From Tenrec ecaudatus (lineage: Eukaryota > Chordata > Mammalia > Afrosoricida > Tenrecidae): a DNA stretch of 64,000 nt. The stretch's first letter is position 1, and every line of letters begins with the position of its first letter. The translations under genes were made by a program, and so were the position numbers. A model generated the notes under the pieces. That model was given only the letters and a program-made list of their open reading frames with translations. It searched no databases and had not been told where the DNA came from. The stretch lies in assembly GCF_050624435.1 (NCBI RefSeq), contig NC_134530.1:149024721-149088720 (forward strand). Direction: 5' to 3'. Shown here in pieces: positions 56,266-64,000 of this stretch.

Positions 56266-58037
56266 TGTTTGGCCACAGTAATTAGTATTTATCCTTGCAG
56301 GATAAGCTGTGTCTTTAATGAGGAGACGAGCCCTAACACATCCAAACTGCAATTCCATTTTTCTCCAGAAGGAAGTGCTGCCGTTTTGTTCTCTACTTTT
56401 CCTTGGGCCTTCATAGGTGATCTTTTCTACTGCCCCCTTATTAGGAAGTCAGGGAAGGGAAGAGACTTACACTGAGTCTCTGACTCAGTTTTCTTATATC
56501 CAGATGCAAATCCCCGAGCTCCACTGCGGAGAGTTTGTATTAAGGGACTGAGCAAAACAATGGAGGCCAAGGGGGGAAAGAAGCTAGAAGCCTGAAAATC
56601 TTTCCAAGAATTGTAATCTGAATTTAGAGCTGAAAAGATTCTGTCTTTAGCCACAAACACACTAATGATTCCTTGCTGTTTCGGTATAAGTGAAAATAAC
56701 AGCTTCTTGTTTTCTGGGGTTGCGGGGTGTAGTTTGGCAAGGCTCATATTGCCAGGTTTCCAGTGACAGTGGAAAATCGTCAGCGGGCTGAGCAGCTTCA
56801 TCATCATCATCATCATTGTACTGCCTTTAGTTACTTAATTGGTTGGTTCTTGCCTGATTTTGTGTGGCTGATGTGATGGGATTTCTGTTTTGAGTGAGCT
56901 TTTGCTAAGATCCCTTGTTGTTATTGTTGTCCCCATAGCAGGGTGAGACCTAATGTAAAAACAGATTCCTCTCCAGCTAATCTTCAGTTTTAACGTTTTA
57001 AATGGGGATTGGGAGCTGGAATTAGTGTTTTTCATGTTTTCCCTGAAGCTTTAAGCTTCAGAAACCTAGCAATTATTGATGTTATTGCTACCGTTTAGAG
57101 GAATGATATTGTGGCCAGGTCACTCCCTGTGACCTACCTTTTGGACTTCAAAATGTCTTCTTAGAATGGTGGGAGTGGCAGCATCAACCTACCACTCTCC
57201 GATTGAGGCTGAGGAATGTTCTAAGCCCAGTTTTATTTTGGTCCAAAGCCATGCGCATCCTCCCTGCCAGCTATTTCTGGCACTGTCGTGGACTTGGAAA
57301 TGAATGATTCTGCTCACTGAGAGTTGAAAATGTTGCTCCTTTTCAATTTCAGGAAAGCTTTTATATTGCTTCTGAGTACTCTTGCCCTCTAGTTTATTAA
57401 TGTGCCTACCACACTGAAATGATATTTTTAAAACATGCCACACTAGTGGGGTTTAATTGAACTCTGAGATTCCATCAGAAATGTGTGGCTCTGGCCACGT
57501 ACCAGAGGAATATCTTAGTTTGTGTTTCTTTGGCTAACAAAGCCACAGTTCCCCTAAAACAGCACAAACACGGATGATAATGATGATTCCACCTGTAGTT
57601 GTCAAGCGCTGTAAATTGGAATCGGCCTGCCTGCATCTTCTGCTGGTGCTGCTAGCAAGAATCAGGAAAGCCTCCAGACCCTGAAGAGCCCTTCAATTTG
57701 CCCTGTTTACTAAGCGTGACTTGACACATTTTAATGACTTGTTCAGGATATTTTTACTTAGGGAGATACTTTGTATCTTCTTCCCCTAATCCTTGCTGCC
57801 CAGCCCTCACAAAAGGCAACAGTAATCACTTACTGGTAGTAAAGTTTGAGAAACTTAGTATACATTTCACCCAGAGACACTCCCAAGCCAGACTGCCCTT
57901 TGTAGAGAGACTGACTTTTCCATTTTGTTGCTGTTAAATGAGGTATGCGAACTAGCTAATCTTCAAAAAGAGAACATGGTGACGTGTTTAAAAACTTTAA
58001 TTCTAGAGGCCAACTGCTTGGGTGCCATTTAAAAAAA

Positions 58038-58100
58038 AAACTTATTGTGTGGCCTTGGGCAAGTTACTTAACCTCTCTCAGTGTCCAGCTTCTTTTTCTT
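58038..58100 (+). repeat. MIR fragment
   Basis: TGTGGCCTTGGGCAAGTTAC then TTAACCTCTCTCAGTG is the MIR core. Confidence 0.7.
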
Positions 58101-58102
58101 TG

Positions 58103-58232
58103 AACGAAGAGCCCTGGCTACAAGACTTTCTTTTCCTGTAAAGAATCACCGTCTAGGAGACTCACAGATGCAGTTCACTCTGTCCCATAGGGCTGTTAAT
58201 AGTCAAACTACTGGATGGCAGTGAGAATGTTT
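58103..58232 (+). repeat. AfroSINE, internally deleted
   Basis: GAGCCCTGGCTACAAG, TTCCTGTAAAGAATCACCGT and ACTGGATGGCAGTGAGAATG. Confidence 0.7.
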
Positions 58233-58577
58233 TATTACGTAGAATCTAAGTGAGAACATGATTTATATACCACTTAAGAAAGTATACCATTATCGATGAG
58301 TCATCTTAATTTAAGAGGTATTAAAATGAAAAAATGTGCATCTTAGAATAGATGGAGATAGAGTTAGTAGTGCTTTGTAAATAGGCTTGTTGTACGGATT
58401 AAGTGACTTGGCACTTACAAAGAATTTAGATCAGTGTATGACACATATTAAACACTCAGAATCATCATGATAGAATTGATAGAATTTTGCCTATTGCTTC
58501 TATTATCCCCCCCCTTTTTTATCATCCCCTTTTGAACCCATTGATTTATTGATTTTAGTCATACTTTGAAAATTGAC

Positions 58578-58812
58578 CATATCTTGGTAGCATAGTGGTT
58601 AAGTTCTTAGCTGCTAACGTAAAGGTTCATATTTCAAACCCACCAGCTTCTCATTTGGGACAGTCTGCTTTCATAAAGATATAAAGTCTTGGAAACTCCA
58701 GGACTGGGTTTAAACCAGAACAAGGTCTTAACCCTTGGAGACAGGGCAGGTCTCTCCTGTGTGTATGGCCACTATGAATTGAAGTGGAATTGATGGCAAT
58801 GCGTTTAGTATA
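58578..58812 (+). repeat. AfroSINE
   Basis: TCTTGGTAGCATAGTGGTTAAG to GGAATTGATGGCAATGCG (start at about 58,582, end at about 58,804), with extra sequence of about 50 bp before the 3' end. Confidence 0.75.
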
Positions 58813-58959
58813 TTACCACCATGCCAGACAAATAGATTTATACATTTGAGTATATACTTAGCTTTTAATTCTTTTTTTCTCTCTCTCCGCTTTTAATTCT
58901 TTTTTTTTTTTTTGCTTTTAATTCTTAAGACAATGTAATTCAAATCCTAGCCTTGTTGC

Positions 58960-59060
58960 GTGACTTCTTTGTGCTTTGGGGGAAGTGATTTACTTTCTCA
59001 TTGCCTCAGCATCCTCCTCTATAAATGGAGGTGATAATTATATCTGAAATATGCTTCATA
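58960..59060 (+). repeat. MIR
   Basis: GTGATTTACTTTCTCATTGC, CTCAGCATCCTCCTCTATAA and AATGGAGGTGATAATTAT. Confidence 0.65.
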
Positions 59061-59231
59061 TATAAAATTCATAGTTATGATCTTGAAGTTTCTGTAGGGT
59101 TATGTTTCTCACCTAGCACATTAATGGTAAGTATTTGCAAAATCATACCAGGAGTTCAAAGCTTTAGAACAATGATGTGTATAATACTAGTTACCATATT
59201 TAATACTTAATATAGGGCTTGCTGGGTATCA

Positions 59232-59442
59232 AGAAGGAGCCCTGGTTGCACTGTGTCTGAGCCTTGGGCTGCTGGTAACCCATAGGTCATTGGGTCAAAC
59301 CCAACAGCCACACCAAAGGAGAAAAATGAGATTGTCTATTCCTGTAAAGAGTTAGTCTTAGAAACCCTAAGGAGCCACTCTACTGTGTTCTAGGAAAGGG
59401 GGTCATGAGGATGAGTCAACTTGATGGCAGTAGGGTTGGGCT
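59232..59442 (+). repeat. AfroSINE
   Basis: AAGGAGCCCTGGTTGCACTG to GAGTCAACTTGATGGCAGTA. Confidence 0.85.
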
Positions 59443-59444
59443 TT

Positions 59445-59640
59445 CACTGTGTGCCAGACACTGTTTTAAGAGCTTTAAAATATGTTTTTTAAACTTTCCA
59501 ACAACCCTAGGAGAAATGTTCTTTTATCATCTCTGTTTGTAGGTGTGCCATATGAAGCATAGAGATTAACTGCCCATAGTGATGGTGTAATGATACCATT
59601 GGGATTCAGATCCGAATAGGCCGGTGCTAGAGTCTGCCTC
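59445..59640 (+). repeat. MIR
   Basis: CACTGTGTGCCAGACACTGT, AACTTTCCAACAACCCTAGG and AGAGATTAACTGCCC. Confidence 0.7.
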
Positions 59641-60143
59641 AACTACCAAATCCCTTCAGAAGTAATTTCTGTCACAAAGGAATACTTATTAACATGGCCT
59701 TTAATTTTTATTTTCTAATTAAGGAGGTGTTGGGGATTTTAACCATAGTCTGTGATCCCCCCCTACCTGTAATGTTGAAAGTTTAGAAAGTTCTTAAAAC
59801 CTAAATTCTTTTCCTAGGGTTGGTATAAATCCACTGACTGGCAGATTCAACCATTATAAGGCTATTTAATAAGGTCCTGATTTAACCAACATATTGTGAT
59901 GGCATATATGTTTCATTGCAAAACTAGTCATGCATTTGGGGGTGATGCCCCAAGTTCCATTGGGATTATTGTATCATATGCAGCCTATACACTATTACCT
60001 TTCTGAAATGAAAAATATTTTGAATTCCAAACACATCTCTTAGCACGAGTTTTGGATGACAGACTGTTCTAGAGGTTGCTTTTGGTTTCATAAAATAACC
60101 GCATCTTTAACTGTCAATAAAGTAGGACTTGGTCGACAGTTAA

Positions 60144-60338
<195 letters not shown>

Positions 60339-60700
60339 TAGAGAACAAATAGTTACTGGTGGAAGAGAGCCAGAGGAAGAGAAGAAGGTACTAGTGAAGT
60401 AGTTGAGTAGCAGGGGAAAAAAAAGTTTGTTTACAAAGAATTGCTTAAAGAATAATATAGATTAGCCTCTGGCAGATACCCTTTAGCCACAGGTGAGGAA
60501 CCCAGAACAGCTTTATTATCAGAGATTGTTGTAAACCTGATTATTGTGGAACGAACTGTGATGCGATATGATACTTGGGTCATTTGACCTCTCTCCTGAC
60601 CCACTCTGAATTTACTTTAAGCTCACGTATTTCTCGCTTGTTCCATGACAGAATTTTCTTCTCTGGCTTTTAAAAAATAGTGATGGTGGTCTTTTCTTTA

Positions 60701-60788
60701 TCCCATTCAAGTACTAACCAGGCCCGACCCTGCTTAGCTTCTGAGATCACACGAGATAGGGTGCGTTCAGGGTGGTATGGCTGTAGAC
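60701..60788 (-). pseudogene. 5S rRNA tailless retropseudogene (nt 1-88)
   Basis: Read on the minus strand, the 88 bases start exactly at 5S nucleotide 1 (GTCTACAGCCATACCACCCT), run through the internal promoter region (AGCTAAGCAGGGTCGGGCCT) and stop at nucleotide 88 (TTGAATGGGA). The last 33 nucleotides of 5S and any A-tail are missing. Perfect 12-bp target repeats GGTCTTTTCTTT lie at 60,688-60,699 and 60,789-60,800. It is not a working 5S gene: the 3' helix is absent and several bases differ. Confidence 0.92.
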
Positions 60789-61834
60789 GGTCTTTTCTTT
60801 CTTACTCTTTATTTTTATCTTTACATTTTTATTATTATTTTATTGCCATTTTGTTTTTGCTGTTTCTGTTGTGTTTCCCAGTTTGTGAGGCACAGAAGGA
60901 ATGGATTCATAGAGAATAACTGTTGGGTTTTATCATCAGTTTATCAGGGACGTGGAGGTTGGTGGTGGGGAGGATAAGGGGATTTGGGAAGGAAAAAAAT
61001 GTATGCTAGAGGGGGGAGGGAGCATTCGAATTGATTGTGGTGATATAATACAACTTTTAAAAAGCAACTTAACTATCGAAGTGTATGATATGTGAATACT
61101 AACAAGAAAACTATGAAAAATGAAGAAAGAAAACCAAACCTGCCCAATGATTACCATGAGTTGAAAGAGGAAGAGTTTTTGGTTAGGGGGTATTGAATTT
61201 ATGTTAATGGGGGTAGAATCAATTGGAAAAGGATATCAATAGTGATAGTACAACAGGAAGAGTATAATCAATGGCGATGAATGTGGAAGTTGTTGAATTG
61301 GAGAATGTTTCGTTGTGTATATTTTTGCCTTCATTTAAAAAGTTACATGGATTAAAAAAATGTAATAGATTTTTCTTTTACTGCTTCTTAGTGTAAAGTA
61401 TTCGCAATTCAAAAAAATTTTAAATTTTATGTTCTCAGATGATTCTTTTCCAGCTCTGGAATGGTTCGTTAGAGGCTTAACCTTGGCTAATGTATCTTTT
61501 GAGTTGAGATAGGAAAGAAAAGTAAGAATGAAGGATTGAAATTTTAAGAATAAATGGAGCAGATAGCAGTGGTTTTTTTTATATGTGGCACAAACCTGTC
61601 AAACTGAAACACGCACATGTGGCCCAAGAAACTGCTGTGTATTGACTCCTGTAAAATAAAATTTAGGAGGGAAATCATCTGAGCTATAAAGTGTTTTAAT
61701 AAATTCAAAAGAGACAAAATTTAGGAGAAGATAGGTTACAGTCTTTTAAGGAGTTGATGCTTTAGGGAAAAAGTTGCACCATGGGAATAAATTATGAATT
61801 CATTTATTCCTTTGTAAAAAATGGTTCTACCCAA

Positions 61835-61930
61835 TAGACTCTAAGTTCCTGAGGGCAAGCACTGTTTTGCTCTGCCAGCGTATCCTTGCTCCTGACACGT
61901 GGGAAATACACCGCATTTTTATAAAGGCAT
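61835..61930 (+). repeat. L2 3' fragment
   Basis: GACTCTAAGTTCCTGAGGGC, AAGCACTGTTTTGCTCTG and CCTTGCTCCTGACACGTGGG fit the L2 3' region. Confidence 0.6.
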
Positions 61931-62119
61931 AATTGGTTAGTTATTTGGTATCATTAGGAGTGAAACCAGGCTCTGGGATAAAGCAGTTTTCCCTACCAGG
62001 GACAAATTGGACGCTGCTGTTGTAAGCAGTGTTGGAAGTAATTTACCTTGGTTTTACATGTTTGCTTCACACACAAAGATTTCTAAGACAGAATCCTTAT
62101 TCTTTTTTTAGAATCCTTA

Positions 62120-63440
62120 TTTTAGCTGAATTTTGTGTTTTTTAATGTTTCTAAGTAGATTTCACGTATCATGCAATGTGTCTATTTAGTGTGCACAGTT
62201 CAGTGGTTTTCAGTGTGTTCAGAGTATTGCAGCCGTCAACATAATCAACTTTAGAATATTTTCACAACTCAAAAACCAACCAACCAAACGCCTGTACCTG
62301 TTAGCAGACACTTCTTCATTTCCCACAAGCCTTAGACAGTCACTAATGTACTTTTTGTCTTTATAGATTGGCCTCTTCTGGACATTCCGTATAAGGAATC
62401 ATATAATATATGGTTTGTTTTTAAAAAGATCATTTTATTAGGGGTTCTTATGGCTCTCAATGTAGCAATTGGATCAAGCACATTTGGACATATGTTGCCA
62501 TCATTCTGTTCTAAATATTTGCTTTGAGCCCTTGGTATCAGGCTACTCTTTCTCCCTCCCCCTCCCACCCTCTCATCCTCCTGACCCCTTGATAAATTAT
62601 ACATTATTATTATTTTCATATCTTACAATGACTGACCATTGACCACTGCTGTCTCCCTCCACAGTTTCTGTTGTTCGCCCCCCTTAGGGGTGTGTGTGTG
62701 TGTGTGTGTGTGTGTTGATGTGTCAATCATTGTGATCGGTTCCCCCTTCATCCCCTCCTCTCTCCAACTTCCCTTTACCCTCCTGGTACTGATCCTCCCA
62801 TTTCTGTTCCTGAGGGGTTTCTCTGACCTGGATTCTCTGTGTTGTGAGCGCTTATCTGTACCATTGTACATCCTCCAGGTCTAGTCCGCAGTGAAAGGCA
62901 GGACTGGGGTCATTATAGTGGGGCTGAGGAAGCCTGGAGGAACCTCGAAGAATATCGTGTTTCATCGGTGCTAACTGCTCGCTGGTTGACTCATCCCTTC
63001 CTTGTGACCCTTCTTGTGAGGGGATGTCTCATTGTCTGCAAATGGATTTTGGGTTTCTGCTCTGACCTCCCCCACCTTGTTCTCAACAATATTTTTTTGG
63101 TTTGTTTTGGGTCTTCTGATGCCTGTTACTTGATCCTATTGACACCTCATGATCACACACGCTGGTGTGCTTCATCCATGTGGGCTTGTTGATTCTGAAT
63201 ATATGGTCTTTCATGACTGACTTTTCCCAGAACATGAAGTTTTCAAGGTTCATTAATGTCGCTTTTATTAATGGTTCATTTCTTTTTGGTGGCCAAGTAA
63301 TATTTCATTGTATTGATATACCCTATTGATTCATTCATCAGTTCATAACATTTGAGTTGTTTCTAATTTTTGACTGTTAAAAGTAATGCTACTATAAGCA
63401 TTTGTGTGTCCAACTTTTTATGTAGACAGGTTTTCATTTC
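62120..63440 (-). repeat. L1M 3' UTR, interrupted by a LINE
   Basis: GTGCACAGTTCAGTGGTTTT, GTTTTCAAGGTTCATTAATG, AGTAATATTTCATTGTATTG and ATTTGAGTTGTTTCTAAT are the antisense L1M 3' UTR. Confidence 0.75.
62414..63197 (-). repeat. LINE 3'-end family, older subfamily, nested in L1M
   Basis: Target repeats AATATATGG (62,405-62,413 and 63,198-63,206) flank it. A (TG)n run lies at about 62,690-62,715. Confidence 0.85.
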
Positions 63441-63456
63441 TCTTAGATATATACTT

Positions 63457-63660
63457 GAGGAGCTCTGGTGGCATAGTGGTTACTCATTGGTTAACCAAAG
63501 GTAAGCAGTTTGAAACCACCAGCTGCTCTTTGGGAGATAGCTGAGGATTTCTACTTCGGTAATGAGGGTACAGTCTCAGATACCCACAGGGACAATTTTG
63601 CCCTGTCCTATAGGATCACTGTGATTCAGAATGGACCTAATGGCAGTGCGTGTGTCTTGT
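63457..63660 (+). repeat. AfroSINE, near full length
   Basis: AGGAGCTCTGGTGGCATAGT to GAATGGACCTAATGGCAGTG. Confidence 0.87.
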
Positions 63661-63689
63661 TTGGGTTGAGATGGATACTGAGATTTAGA

Positions 63690-63762
63690 ATTACAGGGTG
63701 TTCTTGTGGACATAGGGCTGCCATGCATTGGAACCAACTCAGCAGCACCTAGCAACAACATG
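63690..63762 (+). repeat. RTE LINE 3' terminus
   Basis: TTGTGGACATAGGGCTGCCA, TTGGAACCAACTCAGCAGCA and CCTAGCAACAACATGG are the last bases of the RTE, ending in an (AAC)n-like tail. Confidence 0.65.
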
Positions 63763-63784
63763 GTTACACTGTGTTTTGGGTGTT

Positions 63785-63890
63785 TTTGAGAAAAGTGAAA
63801 CTGAGAAGATTTATTATAGCCTGAGAACTCTCAGGAGGCAGCTCAGCTCAGTCTTACAGGGTTGCTTGCTATGAGTCAGACTTTTGACTG
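63785..63890 (+). repeat. AfroSINE fragment
   Basis: TATAGCCTGAGAACTCTCAG and TCTTACAGGGTTGCTTGCTATGAG (63,853-63,876) are SINE 3' pieces. Confidence 0.55.
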
Positions 63891-64000
63891 AAGGAGATTG
63901 AGGGTTTTTTCCCCTTAGTGGCTGCAGGTTTTTTGGTTTGCACCAGCAATGTATTAGGATCCCAGCTTCTCCACCACTTCACCAATACTTGTAATTATGT

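Noticed and set aside
56799-56816. (CAT)n, (CAA)n, (CAAA)n and (TG)n tracts as regulatory elements
   Set aside because: They are ordinary short microsatellites, several of them at SINE ends, with nothing tying them to regulation.
60701-60788. Functional 5S rRNA gene
   Set aside because: The last third is missing, substitutions are present, and the target repeats show it is a retrocopy.

Overview
This is mammalian nuclear DNA, and the repeats point to an afrotherian, most likely a tenrec (Echinops telfairi or a close relative). Three signals agree. (1) The window is full of AfroSINEs, the tRNA-derived SINEs restricted to Afrotheria. (2) It carries pieces of an RTE LINE of the RTE1_LA type, and the AfroSINE 3' end matches the RTE 3' end. 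(3) It holds three short hAT elements with SPIN termini (CAGTGGTTCTCAACC); among afrotherians SPIN has been reported from tenrec. The repeat names come from memory, not from a library search.

One protein-coding gene is recognisable: the 5' part of HIPK1 (homeodomain-interacting protein kinase 1), on the + strand. A CpG island at about 39.35-40.3 kb is the promoter and first-exon region. The main coding exon (52,140-53,217) carries residues 1-358 plus two bases of codon 359. The next exon (60,191-60,314) continues the kinase domain, and the rest of the gene lies beyond the right edge. Key residues fall at the expected human numbers: SUMO-site K25, ATP lysine K219, catalytic D315, DFG D337 and activation-loop Y352. 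Intron 2 starts with GC rather than GT. An upstream ATG in the CpG island would add a five-residue in-frame leader, much like the exon-1 leader of HIPK2.

Bases 1-39,000 are intergenic as far as I can see and are a dense nest of retroelements. They contain about 25 AfroSINEs, about ten copies of one LINE 3'-end family (L1-like, ending ...CCCCTAATAAAATGATTTAAAA), RTE pieces, older L1M, MIR and L2 fragments, an unclassified repeat here called family X, and two possible LTR fossils. One RTE copy is scattered from 29.25 to 38.24 kb because at least six other elements landed in it. The HIPK1 introns hold the same families at lower density, plus MIR, L2 and two SPIN copies.

I found no new multi-gene system. 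The strongest unusual signals are: a recurrent insertion hotspot at one position inside AfroSINEs (six loci, seven events); two LINEs in a single SINE target with three copies of the target duplication; 3'-truncated, tailless retropseudogenes of U4 snRNA and 5S rRNA; a LINE lineage with a duplicated 3' tail; and SPIN insertions with a matching empty site elsewhere in the window.
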